Shown: one piece after another, positions 1 through 6,226 of the stretch | How positions within the stretch are numbered: the first letter of the stretch is position 1 | How the letters are laid out: each line of letters opens with the position of its first letter | Assembly: GCA_910584945.1 (NCBI GenBank) | Contig: CAJUDY010000061.1 | Coordinates: forward strand, 1 to 14,549 | Reading direction: 5' to 3' | Source of the DNA: an uncultured Lachnospiraceae bacterium | Lineage (GTDB): Bacteria; Bacillota; Clostridia; Lachnospirales; Lachnospiraceae | DNA: 14,549 bases | The notes under the pieces: generated by a model | What the model saw: the letters and a program-made list of their open reading frames with translations, nothing else | Database searches by the model: none | Told to the model about the DNA's origin: nothing | Position numbers and translations under genes: made by a program

Positions 1-13
1 CCTTTCTCCAACG

Positions 14-37
14 AAAAAAGGAGCCACCCCGGCTCCC
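14..37 (-). terminator. Rho-independent terminator after the two-gene cassette
   Basis: Read on the minus strand, a perfect 6-bp GC-rich stem (GGAGCC/GGCTCC, plus positions 20-25 and 31-36) closes a 5-base loop and is followed directly by six T's (plus 14-19). It lies about 85 bases downstream of the stop codon of the 96-residue gene, so it ends the 413-1486/123-413 transcript. No further gene is visible between it and the window edge. Confidence 0.9.
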
Positions 38-122
38 ATAAAAATGCAACAAAAAGCGCCTGCCATTCCTGACAAACGCCTTATGTAAAAATCTTCCCTA
101 TTCTGTTTTCAATTCTTTATTG

Positions 123-413
123 CTATTTATCCGAACTTAAAGTCTCTTTTGCAAGTTCCGCTTCTTTTTCTCTTTTTAGTTTTTCTAAAAAACCATAGGC
201 GTTACTTGCATTTTCCTGGATAGTGCTAGGCATACTGGAACTCGCCATGTTATGAATACATTTCTCCACAAAATGCTTTTGCGTCAACTCGCCTCCCAAA
301 TAGTTCTCCAGCTCCTGCATATTATTCTCATTCAGAAGTTTATTAATATGTCCTTGTTCCTGTACAATATCATTTATTTCTTTCAATAATTTGGCTCTTT
401 TATCCTGGCTCAT
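123..413 (-). CDS. Small hydrophilic helical protein, second gene of the cassette (function unknown)
   Basis: A 96-residue protein that I do not recognise. It is highly charged and looks almost entirely alpha-helical. There is no signal peptide or membrane segment, and the last third (around residues 75-92) is a Lys/Glu-rich stretch likely to be a coiled coil or extended helix. Its ATG overlaps the stop codon of the upstream membrane-protein gene (TAATG), with an AGAGG-type ribosome site about 7 bases upstream, so the two are probably translationally coupled and made in a fixed ratio. A strong terminator follows. Base composition is A+T-rich like its partner and unlike the phage structural genes. 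By position it could be a regulatory or binding partner of the membrane protein. That role is inference; no domain supports it. Confidence 0.75.
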   Translation of the reverse strand: MSQDKRAKLLKEINDIVQEQGHINKLLNENNMQELENYLGGELTQKHFVEKCIHNMASSSMPSTIQENASNAYGFLEKLKREKEAELAKETLSSDK

Positions 414-1486
414 TAGTTATCCTCTCTTTCATCATTTTCCCCATTATCTTCTTCCCATTGTTTTTGTAACCGCTGATAATATCCCGGTTTAGTACAAAGC
501 ATATATCTATTTTTCTCTGGAAATTCACCCATATTAGCATTTCCATTCGCATACACCAATACCTGCACCATTTCCACAGCCAAATCAAAGCTGAACTGTT
601 GATAATAACAGTTTTCGTCTTCACTAAGCAGACTATCTTGGAGTTCCCATATAAAAGAACATTGTACTGCCCTATTTCCACCTTTCCCATCAAAATATAA
701 TTGAAAATGAAAATTCTTTTCTTTTATCAGCCTCACTTCATTCAAAAGTCTTTGATACAGTTTTTCATATATACGATTACGAATAGATTTATTAGCAAAA
801 AGAAAATCCATTTCCCCATATGCCGCTGTTAATGCATTCGTGCGCACTTCCTGAAATCTCAAAAATGATCTCATAGCATCTTCTAACTGTCTGCTATATT
901 TTTCTATTTTCTTTTTACATTCTTCATCCAAATATTCCTTAATTTGAAAAGGTTCCTTATAAACTTCTTTTGTTCTTTCATCCGTATTTTGCCATACATA
1001 ATCTCTAAACGCATTTTGCGCATCATAATCTAACTTCATATAATTACGACTGTATACTTCATCTGCTTTTTGTTGATTCTCAAACTTTGCAGTACCTTCT
1101 GCTAAATGTTTATTGAATCTCATATCACTTTCATTATTATCCAATTCACCTAAAACACTTTGCACAAGTTCTTTCGGCTCATCTGGAAGAAAGTATTTTA
1201 TTTTCAAAAACTCCCGTTCTAAATCCTCTGCCGTTAAATACATATTTTCCAAGGCTTCTACCCGTTCATTCCTATATTCAACAGCAGAAATCAAAAATGT
1301 AACCAAAGCACTTGTAAACAAACCACTTGTTATAACTATCCCCAACTGTTTGAGATTAGATAAGAACTCTGTTCCGCCCGAAATACCTATCAACTCATAA
1401 CAGCGAAACTGTAAAATAATAAATCCTACAATTCCTATTATAGCAATAACACCTGAAATATATAGTGTGCCTTTTTTATTTTTCAA
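413..1486 (-). CDS. Membrane protein with two N-terminal helices and a large cytosolic domain (function unknown)
   Basis: A 357-residue protein of unrecognised family. Residues about 7-27 and 47-69 are two hydrophobic helices separated by a short loop. The remaining ~285 residues are hydrophilic, rich in charged and aromatic residues, and appear mainly helical, consistent with a cytoplasmic domain on a two-helix anchor. The start is TTG at 1486-1484, supported by an AGGGG ribosome site 7 bases upstream and by the first hydrophobic helix beginning soon after. A near-consensus promoter lies at 1551-1579. The gene is strikingly A+T-rich compared with the phage genes beginning at 1587, which suggests separate acquisition. 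It overlaps the start of the next gene by TAATG. Two-helix-anchor architectures occur in superinfection-exclusion and other phage-defence effectors, but nothing here proves such a role, and a host-derived gene is also possible. Confidence 0.8.
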   Translation of the reverse strand: MKNKKGTLYISGVIAIIGIVGFIILQFRCYELIGISGGTEFLSNLKQLGIVITSGLFTSALVTFLISAVEYRNERVEALENMYLTAEDLEREFLKIKYFLPDEPKELVQSVLGELDNNESDMRFNKHLAEGTAKFENQQKADEVYSRNYMKLDYDAQNAFRDYVWQNTDERTKEVYKEPFQIKEYLDEECKKKIEKYSRQLEDAMRSFLRFQEVRTNALTAAYGEMDFLFANKSIRNRIYEKLYQRLLNEVRLIKEKNFHFQLYFDGKGGNRAVQCSFIWELQDSLLSEDENCYYQQFSFDLAVEMVQVLVYANGNANMGEFPEKNRYMLCTKPGYYQRLQKQWEEDNGENDEREDN

Positions 1487-1532
1487 TTAAATTCCCCTTT
1501 TCACAATATAACAATTCCTTCTTTATTTATCA

Positions 1533-1568
1533 GCCTTTTTCCACCACCAAATTATAGCAGAAAAAGGC
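1533..1568. repeat. Perfect 9-bp inverted repeat around the cassette -10 element
   Basis: The arms are GCCTTTTTC (1533-1541) and GAAAAAGGC (1560-1568), separated by 18 bases that contain the -10 hexamer. No T-run follows on either strand, so it does not read as a terminator. The symmetry around the -10 is what an operator for a dimeric repressor would look like, but no regulator has been tied to it. Confidence 0.6.
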
Positions 1569-1579
1569 CGCCATATCAA
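1551..1579 (-). promoter_or_regulatory. Sigma-A-type promoter of the two-gene cassette
   Basis: On the minus strand the -35 is TTGATA (plus 1574-1579). A 17-bp spacer leads to a perfect -10 TATAAT (plus 1551-1556), preceded by an extended-10 TG (TGCTATAAT). The optimal spacer and consensus -10 make this one of the strongest promoter calls in the window. It starts only about 8 bases after the stop of the G-T fusion frame and drives the TTG-started membrane protein gene, leaving a leader of roughly 60 bases. The -10 lies between the arms of a perfect inverted repeat. Confidence 0.85.
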
Positions 1580-1586
1580 TCAGATT

Positions 1587-2125
1587 TCAAAACCGGTCCA
1601 TATCCTCCTGCGTCCCAATCTCCGCATACCTGCACTCGTCATTCCGGCTCTCCACAAACATATCATTCACCAGCCCAATAGACAAAAGCTCCATATCCGC
1701 CATAGAAATCCCAAGCTGCACACACCGGAGCAGGAACAGCGGCGTAGTCATCTCCCGCTCTGTTGGCCGAAGTTTTTTTTAGCCTCCGCATCCGTCTTCA
1801 CATTCAGCCCCCACAGCTTGATCAGCTCCGGCAGCACCTGATAAATCGAAAACGTATTAAACCCGTCCAGCCATTCCTCCACATCGTCCGGGATAGCCGG
1901 GTCTGCGTGCTTCGCCATCGTATAAGCGATATTCTCAAACATCTCCAAAGAAAACAAATCCAAGTTGGAACGCTCCTCATCCCCCTCCCCAATGCTCTTC
2001 TCCAGAATCCGCAGATCCTTATAAATATCCCTCTGGAACTTCAACCGGTAAATCCTCGGGATCGCCGCCGATGCCTTAAACAGCACCTCCTTCCCGTCAA
2101 TCCCGACCTTCCTCACAATACTCAT
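1587..2125 (-). CDS. Tail assembly chaperone fusion GT, made by -1 ribosomal frameshift
   Basis: Reading starts at the G start codon (2125) and shifts -1 on A AAA AAC (plus 1772-1778), just before the G stop. It then continues for 61 codons to TGA at 1587-1589, giving about 179 residues. The T part starts LRPTEREMTTPLF and includes a compact helical segment with the pattern typical of the short T extension in siphophages. As in lambda gpG/gpGT, the G domain coats the tape measure protein and T recruits tail tube subunits. No separate ribosome site or start codon serves the T frame, which supports frameshift expression rather than an independent gene. The expected next gene, the tape measure, is not found downstream within the window. 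Confidence 0.85.
1728..1778 (-). promoter_or_regulatory. Programmed -1 frameshift signal
   Basis: The heptamer A AAA AAC (plus 1772-1778) fits X XXY YYZ in the G reading frame, with zero-frame codons AAA and AAC. It is part of a run of eight A's. Eleven bases further on, an 8-bp stem with one G-U pair can form (GAGCGGGA, plus 1753-1760, with TCCTGCTC, plus 1728-1735) around a 17-base loop. The spacer is longer than the usual 5-9 bases, so the stimulatory role of the stem is uncertain. The slippery heptamer and the open -1 frame are clear. Confidence 0.8.
1748..2125 (-). CDS. Tail assembly chaperone G
   Basis: A 125-residue protein, the unshifted product of the tail chaperone gene. Small acidic helical proteins in this position, between the major tail protein and the tape measure gene, bind the tape measure protein and hold it soluble while tail tube subunits polymerise. 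The sequence MSIVRKVGIDGKEVLFKASAA followed by PRIYRLKFQRDIYKDL resembles the N-terminus of Firmicute siphophage tail chaperones. ATG at 2125-2123 is preceded by AGGAGG about 10 bases upstream. The slippery sequence lies seven codons before the stop, so a minority of ribosomes should make the longer GT form. Confidence 0.85.
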   Translation of the reverse strand: MSIVRKVGIDGKEVLFKASAAIPRIYRLKFQRDIYKDLRILEKSIGEGDEERSNLDLFSLEMFENIAYTMAKHADPAIPDDVEEWLDGFNTFSIYQVLPELIKLWGLNVKTDAEAKKNFGQQSGR

Positions 2126-2141
2126 ACCCTTTCAGCCTCCT

Positions 2142-2741
2142 TCAACCCTGTCCCTCTTCCTCGACACCGCCGCCGGCCTCCGCCCTCGGAACCGGCAGAT
2201 ATACACTCTTATACCAACCCTCATACGTCTCCGCCGAAGTCTTATTCCCCGTCTTCGCCTTCACATACCCGCTTGCCAGCGGCCTGGCCTTCACCGTCAG
2301 CGTCTCCGTCTGCACCTCCCGGCTCTCCTCATTGGTCTTCCCCTCAATCTTCGGCCTGCTGGCAGAACAATTATACAGCACATGCCGGATCTTCCTGATA
2401 TCCCCGTCAAACTCAAACAAAAGCGCGAAAGCCCCCGTCTCCGAATTGGCGTTCTCCACCAGCACCTCATTCCCGTCCGCTTCCTCCTTCAAAACATCCG
2501 TCCGGAAACTCTCCGGAATCAGCGCCAGCTCCAGATCCCCGTCATAGCCCATATTGTTGGCAATGATATAATACTCAATCCCGTCCGCATAAAAAGACTC
2601 CGGCTCCCCGTTGGGGTCCAGCGCCAGCGAAACCGCGCCCGGCATCGCCACCGGCGTATCAAACGTCATCTCCCCGTCCTCCGCCGCCCTCTGCAGCGCA
2701 TAATGGCAGTTGCAGATATTGAACTTCACCTTGTTATTCAT
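2142..2741 (-). CDS. Major tail protein (tail tube)
   Basis: A 199-residue protein with the position, length and features of TP901-1/phi13-type siphophage major tail proteins. These polymerise as rings around the tape measure to form the tail tube. Visible features are an N-terminal segment ending in a typical small-residue beta region with PGAVSLALDP near residues 34-43, and YYIIANNMGYDGDLELALIP (about 57-76), a hallmark stretch of this family. A C-terminal YEGWYKSVYLP segment is also present, followed by a short Gly/Glu-rich tail. The ATG is preceded by GGAGGT with 7-base spacing. It lies directly upstream of the G/GT chaperone, as expected. Confidence 0.85.
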   Translation of the reverse strand: MNNKVKFNICNCHYALQRAAEDGEMTFDTPVAMPGAVSLALDPNGEPESFYADGIEYYIIANNMGYDGDLELALIPESFRTDVLKEEADGNEVLVENANSETGAFALLFEFDGDIRKIRHVLYNCSASRPKIEGKTNEESREVQTETLTVKARPLASGYVKAKTGNKTSAETYEGWYKSVYLPVPRAEAGGGVEEEGQG

Positions 2742-2744
2742 CGT

Positions 2745-3062
2745 CTATACCTCCGTCTCATACAGAACCTCATACAGCTTCTCCGACTCAATCCACACCT
2801 CGCTTTTCCCGTAGAAAATCCCGTGCCTCAACAGCACCGCCTCCACAGCCTCTTCCAGCTCCGGGTCCTTCAAGTCCGTATAAAGCTCAATGTCCAGCTC
2901 ATTCTTCTTAAAATACGCAATCCCGTCCGCCGAAAAATTATCGGCCCCGGGATACAGAAACACCGCAAACGGCGGCTCCGGCGCCTCCCCTTCCACGAAA
3001 TGGTCATAGGCAAAAGGAAGCCCCATTTCCTCCATCATTTCCAGCACGCCCTCATGGCTCAT
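2745..3062 (-). CDS. Small phage protein between gp10-like and major tail protein, probable tail completion/terminator
   Basis: A 105-residue acidic protein whose ATG overlaps the stop of the gp10-like gene (ATGA), giving translational coupling. The ribosome site is a weak run of G's. It contains AVFLYPGADNFSADG around residues 33-47 and a KNELDIELYTD strand followed by a helix, DPELEEAVEAVL. That alpha/beta pattern is seen in small tail-completion proteins occupying this slot. No catalytic motif is visible. In HK97-like gene order the protein between gp10 and the tail tube caps the tail and mates it with the head. The specific role is inferred from order and size, not from a diagnostic motif. 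Confidence 0.7.
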   Translation of the reverse strand: MSHEGVLEMMEEMGLPFAYDHFVEGEAPEPPFAVFLYPGADNFSADGIAYFKKNELDIELYTDLKDPELEEAVEAVLLRHGIFYGKSEVWIESEKLYEVLYETEV

Positions 3063-3445
3063 TTGGACAGCCCCCTTTTTATCCCCTCTTCCAGCTCCCG
3101 GATGCCCTTTTCCTCCGCCGGGGCAATATGCGGAACAGCTCTCACCCTGCCGCCGCCCCGCTTCGCATGGCCCTTCTCCAAAAGATGGGTAAGCTGATAC
3201 CGGTTCCTGCTGTGTACCACCATCTCCAGCGTATTGGAAGTCTCCCTCTGCCGCTTCACCGCCCAGCTCTTCTTATACTTCCCGGTCCTCACCGGAGCGC
3301 CCGCCTGCGTCTCCTTCTTCACCGTGTTCCCGGCCTTCTTCACACAGTCTTTCATCACGTCCGCGGCAAGCTCCGCATACTCCATAAGTCCATCCATAAT
3401 GGTATCCGCCATCTGGTCCACAGACACCCTCCGATTGTCAGCCAT
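3059..3445 (-). CDS. HK97 gp10-like head-tail junction protein
   Basis: A 128-residue basic protein matching the HK97 gp10 family of head-tail joining/tail-completion proteins. The characteristic pattern is an N-terminal helical half, then AGAPVRTGKYKKSW (about residues 48-61), and a central VVHSRNRYQLTHLLEKGHAK (about 76-95). That is the typical 'P-x-x-T-G-x-L-x-x-S … Y-x-L-x-x-L-x-E-x-G' arrangement of the family. The C-terminus is a helix with many Glu and Lys residues. ATG at 3445 follows GAGGTG with good spacing. It is placed four bases after the head-closure gene and overlaps the next gene, so it is part of a tightly packed morphogenesis operon. Confidence 0.85.
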   Translation of the reverse strand: MADNRRVSVDQMADTIMDGLMEYAELAADVMKDCVKKAGNTVKKETQAGAPVRTGKYKKSWAVKRQRETSNTLEMVVHSRNRYQLTHLLEKGHAKRGGGRVRAVPHIAPAEEKGIRELEEGIKRGLSK

Positions 3446-3449
3446 CCCG

Positions 3450-3839
3450 TCACCTCTTCGCCAGAGAAGCCCGCAGCTTCAACATCCTATTCTGATACCG
3501 CACATTATCAATAAAAGAGATATTGTAAACCTGCCCCCGAAACAAAATCCGGTAATGCTCCGTGTCCATATCAGCCACCTCCGAACAGTACCGGATAATG
3601 AAATAAATATCCCTCTGCGCGTTCACCTGCGCCGCCTCCCAATACTCCTTCCCGGAAAGACCGTTCACAAAAGCCGAACAGCAGAAATAATCCTCCCAGA
3701 CCAGCACATGGTTCCCGGCCTTATCATTCCCCAGGGAACTTCTCTGGATCGTGATCCGCTCCTTCCACTCCCCCAGAGGATACCCCTTCCGGAAGCCGCC
3801 GCCGTCCCTGCTGCCGCTGCCCCCGCTCCACTCCGCCAT
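3450..3839 (-). CDS. Head closure protein (SPP1 gp16-like head-tail adaptor)
   Basis: A 129-residue protein. The core, from about residue 24 (WKERITIQRSS) to the end, follows the head closure/head-tail adaptor family: an ERITIQ strand near the start, a WEDYFCCSAFVNGLSGKEYWEA segment, and a C-terminal beta-rich half with YRILFRGQVYNISFIDNV. It plugs the portal-connector channel and provides the interface for the tail. The first ~20 residues form a Gly/Ser-rich extension that most relatives lack. It is kept because AGGAGGG lies 10 bases before this ATG and the ATG overlaps the connector stop (TGATG). A later start is possible. Confidence 0.85.
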   Translation of the reverse strand: MAEWSGGSGSRDGGGFRKGYPLGEWKERITIQRSSLGNDKAGNHVLVWEDYFCCSAFVNGLSGKEYWEAAQVNAQRDIYFIIRYCSEVADMDTEHYRILFRGQVYNISFIDNVRYQNRMLKLRASLAKR

Positions 3840-4117
3840 CAGAACACTTCCCTCCTGATACCGAACAACAGAGAGCGCAGCGTCTGTACCAGTTCCTCAT
3901 GGTCCGCCTGCTCCCTGTGCTCATACAGATACGCAGTGACATACAGAACAGCAATCCGCGCCATAGGAAGATGCCCCTCCAGCTCTTCCGCTTCCATCCG
4001 CGCCATATCCGCGCACATACTCTCCCCAGTCTCCAACAGCCCGGAAATAAACCCGTCCTCGTCCCCGCTGTCCACCCGGAGATACCGCTTCGCCTCTTCC
4101 AGCGTCACAACCGCCAT
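3839..4117 (-). CDS. Head-tail connector protein (gp6-like)
   Basis: A 92-residue all-helical protein of the phage gp6-like head-tail connector family, which forms a ring under the portal. Features are VTLEEAKRYLRVDSGDED at residues 4-21, the family's N-terminal signature (a helix followed by an acidic 'D-x-x-D-D' stretch), then helices through ISGLLETGES and a C-terminal YLYEHREQAD helix. ATG at 4117 has AGGAGGG 7 bases upstream. It follows the capsid gene and overlaps the head-closure gene, the standard order in HK97-type phages. Confidence 0.85.
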   Translation of the reverse strand: MAVVTLEEAKRYLRVDSGDEDGFISGLLETGESMCADMARMEAEELEGHLPMARIAVLYVTAYLYEHREQADHEELVQTLRSLLFGIRREVF

Positions 4118-4159
4118 CCCGTATCCCTCCTGCCTTTAAAACCAAAACACCCCGAAACC

Positions 4160-5371
4160 TTACGCCCCGGCGCTGCTCCCCTTGATCGCCATAGTCTTCA
4201 CAGCTTCGGAGAGAATCAGCTTCCCGTCCACCCTCTGGCTCGCCAGGAAACCCACCTGCCCGTTAGCCGCAAACAGCTCATTCAGCCTCTTAAAAGACCT
4301 CCCCTGCCGGTCCGCGATCCAGTAATAAGAGAAATCCCCGAAAGCCATCACCTTCGCCCCGGCCGCCACCTCCGGCACATAAGCCGAAGTATAATAAGGC
4401 CGGTTCAGGATCATATCCGGCTGCCCCGCCTGCACCGACGGCTGCCAGATATAATTCCCGTTATTGTCCTTCAATTTCCGCAGAGCCTTCACCGTCGTAT
4501 CATTCAGCACCCAGACCGCCTTCCTCCGGTACGGCGACTTCAACGCATAAAACAGATCCATCACATCGTCAAACGTAATACTCGCCGCTGCCGTAGTCAC
4601 CCCGTCAGAAGCCCCGCCCGCAGCATTAAAAATCCCCGTAGGCTTCCCCTTCCCGTCCCCGGTAAAGAACGCCTCTTCCTCCTTCGTCCCAATCCTGCGC
4701 CCGAACTCCTTAGAGATATACGCCTCCAGGTCAAACACACTGTCATTCAGAAGCTCATCCGACACCTTCAACATCGTAGCCACCTTATAAGCCCCAATAG
4801 AAACCTGCCCGAAAGAATCATCCGACTCCGGGTAAGCCCCCTCCTCGTCAATCCAGGAAGCCGTCCCCTTCGTGGCAACCACCGGGATCTTCCGGTCCCC
4901 GCTGGAAGTCTGGATCACCGTAGCGATCCCCCGGAAAAAATTCTCTTCCTCCAGAGCCTCCACCAGCGTATGCTCAAACTCGTCCGGCACCAGATACCCG
5001 CCCTCCGAATCCGTCCCCACCTGCAGGGCATTCTCCACATCATAAAAACTCTTCCGCCGCATGGCATTCCAGAAAGTCCTCCGGTACTTATCCGAAGCCC
5101 TCCCCTTCTTCCCGTCCCCCTCCGGGTCATTGTTCGGCTTATTCACAATCGGCTCCGAAGTAGGCCTGTTCAGCTCCGCATCAATCGCCGCCTGCCGTTC
5201 CAGCCTCTCAATCTCCTTCCCCAGATCCATAACCTCCTGCTCCATCCTCTCATAAGCAGCCGTATCCTCCGCCGACAAAAGGCCGTCCTCGCCCCTCTTA
5301 CTGTCCAGAAAAGCCTTCGCCGCCTCCCATGCCTTCGCACGTTTCTCCCTCAACTCCAAAATCTTCTTCAT
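4160..5371 (-). CDS. HK97-type major capsid protein
   Basis: A protein of about 403 residues. Residues 1-~70 are a charged helical coiled coil corresponding to the HK97 delta domain, the built-in scaffold. A polar linker of about 35 residues follows, then the mature capsid fold beginning near DSEGGYLVPDEF (about 121-132). Further family features are the GDRKIPVV and ASWIDEEGAYPESD strands and AFFTGDGKGKPTGIF in the centre. The delta domain is expected to be cut off by the ClpP-like protease encoded just upstream. I chose ATG 5371 over ATG 5377 because GGAGGT touches the first ATG with no spacing, whereas the second has 6 bases. Length agrees with the family (about 380-420). Confidence 0.92.
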   Translation of the reverse strand: MKKILELREKRAKAWEAAKAFLDSKRGEDGLLSAEDTAAYERMEQEVMDLGKEIERLERQAAIDAELNRPTSEPIVNKPNNDPEGDGKKGRASDKYRRTFWNAMRRKSFYDVENALQVGTDSEGGYLVPDEFEHTLVEALEEENFFRGIATVIQTSSGDRKIPVVATKGTASWIDEEGAYPESDDSFGQVSIGAYKVATMLKVSDELLNDSVFDLEAYISKEFGRRIGTKEEEAFFTGDGKGKPTGIFNAAGGASDGVTTAAASITFDDVMDLFYALKSPYRRKAVWVLNDTTVKALRKLKDNNGNYIWQPSVQAGQPDMILNRPYYTSAYVPEVAAGAKVMAFGDFSYYWIADRQGRSFKRLNELFAANGQVGFLASQRVDGKLILSEAVKTMAIKGSSAGA

Positions 5372-5377
5372 CTTCAT

Positions 5378-5383
5378 ACCTCC
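5378..5383 (-). promoter_or_regulatory. Ribosome binding site that sets the capsid start
   Basis: GGAGGT lies immediately before a first ATG (5377) and 6 bases before a second in-frame ATG (5371). Only the second has workable spacing, so the capsid protein very probably starts at 5371, two residues shorter than the longest open frame. Confidence 0.7.
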
Positions 5384-5389
5384 ATAAAT

Positions 5390-6100
5390 TTAATGTGATA
5401 ACAACTGTAACCGCTTCTCCAACTGCTCCACCGGAACTTTCTTCTCCGTTTCCTTATGCTCCGGTATCAGTTTAGACAGCAGCGAATTAGTCACCGCCAT
5501 GCGCGAAAACATCACGCCCTCCGGCTCCCCGCCCCTAGCTTTATCCTCCGTACCGTCCCCACGCAGAACCCCGTCCGCAAACCCAAGCTCCACCGCCTTC
5601 CTTGCGTTAAACCAGCTCTCCGCATCCATCAGATGGGAAATCCTGGCCCGGCTCATGCCCGTCTTGATCTCATAGGCGTTCATGATACTCTCCTTCACCT
5701 CGTCCAGCATCTCCCCCGCCCTCTGCATCTCCTTACTGTCCCCAATGGCAATCGTCATGGGATTATGGATCATCATCATACCCACCGGGGACATCAGGAC
5801 CTCCGTCCCAGCCATGGCGATCACAGACGCCGCCGAAGCCGCCAGAGCGTCCACCTTCACCGTCACATCCCCTTTGTACTCCATCAGCATGTTGTAAATC
5901 TGCGCCGCCGCAAAAACGTCCCCGCCCGGAGAATTGATCCAGACCGTGATATCCCCCGTCCCTGCATCCAGCTCCTTCCGGAACAGCGCCGGCGTCACCT
6001 CGTCCCCGTACCAGGTCTCATCCGAAATCTCCCCATTCAATACCAAAGTCCTCTCCCCGTCCGTCTCATTCCGTATCCAGTTCCAAAACTTCCGCTTCAT
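5390..6100 (-). CDS. ClpP-like prohead protease (S14 family)
   Basis: A 236-residue serine protease that processes the prohead by removing the capsid delta domain. The ClpP-type catalytic triad is visible: Ser89 in DALAASAASVIAMAG, His112 in MMMIHNP, and an Asp around 159 in HLMDAESWF. The INSPGGDVFAA motif at 55-65 forms the substrate-binding turn, and ARKAVELGFADGV (166-178) is the typical ClpP C-terminal helix. Phage S14 proheads are usually about 230-260 residues, so this is full length. ATG at 6100 is preceded by GAGGTG with 5-base spacing. It sits between portal and capsid genes, as in other phages that use a ClpP-type instead of a U35-type protease. Confidence 0.92.
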   Translation of the reverse strand: MKRKFWNWIRNETDGERTLVLNGEISDETWYGDEVTPALFRKELDAGTGDITVWINSPGGDVFAAAQIYNMLMEYKGDVTVKVDALAASAASVIAMAGTEVLMSPVGMMMIHNPMTIAIGDSKEMQRAGEMLDEVKESIMNAYEIKTGMSRARISHLMDAESWFNARKAVELGFADGVLRGDGTEDKARGGEPEGVMFSRMAVTNSLLSKLIPEHKETEKKVPVEQLEKRLQLLSH

Positions 6101-6226
6101 CCCTGCACCTCACTTCCCGATTTTCCAAACACTTCCCGCCGATTCTCGTAAATCGACGCATAAAAAAAGCCGCCAGATATCTCCGACTGCCAGCTTCCAA
6201 AACTCCTTTATTCTGCTTTTATGCCT
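6101..6226. other. Portal-protease intergenic gap with ATAAAGG repeats
   Basis: A 126-base gap, unusually long for this packed operon. Just after and across the portal stop, ATAAAGG occurs three times on the minus strand (plus 6205-6211, 6224-6230, 6232-6238). One minus-strand frame stays open for about 35 codons and ends in a TGA overlapping the ClpP-like start (ATGA), with IYENRREVFGKSG in it. It has no ATG, GTG or TTG in a suitable place. It may be a decayed small gene or chance; I see no convincing gene. Confidence 0.35.

Noticed and set aside
1533..1568. Terminator between the tail chaperone and the cassette
   Set aside because: The inverted repeat has an 18-base loop, A/T-rich arms and no T-run on either strand, and it contains the -10 element of a strong promoter.
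1533..1568. Invertible (phase-variable) promoter switch
   Set aside because: Known invertible promoters are usually 100 bases or more between arms and need a nearby recombinase. Here only the -10 would flip, and no recombinase is in the window.
1587..1772. Frameshift mutation in the tail chaperone gene
   Set aside because: The shift occurs at a textbook slippery heptamer at the expected place. It is programmed and conserved in siphophages.
3899..5398. Long plus-strand open frame (about 499 codons) across the capsid gene, and similar ones at 8623-9774, 1763-2398 and 5456-6151
   Set aside because: They lie antisense to well-supported phage genes, are rich in Pro, His, Arg and Leu without family features, and have no ribosome sites. 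They arise because the sense genes avoid TTA, CTA and TCA codons.
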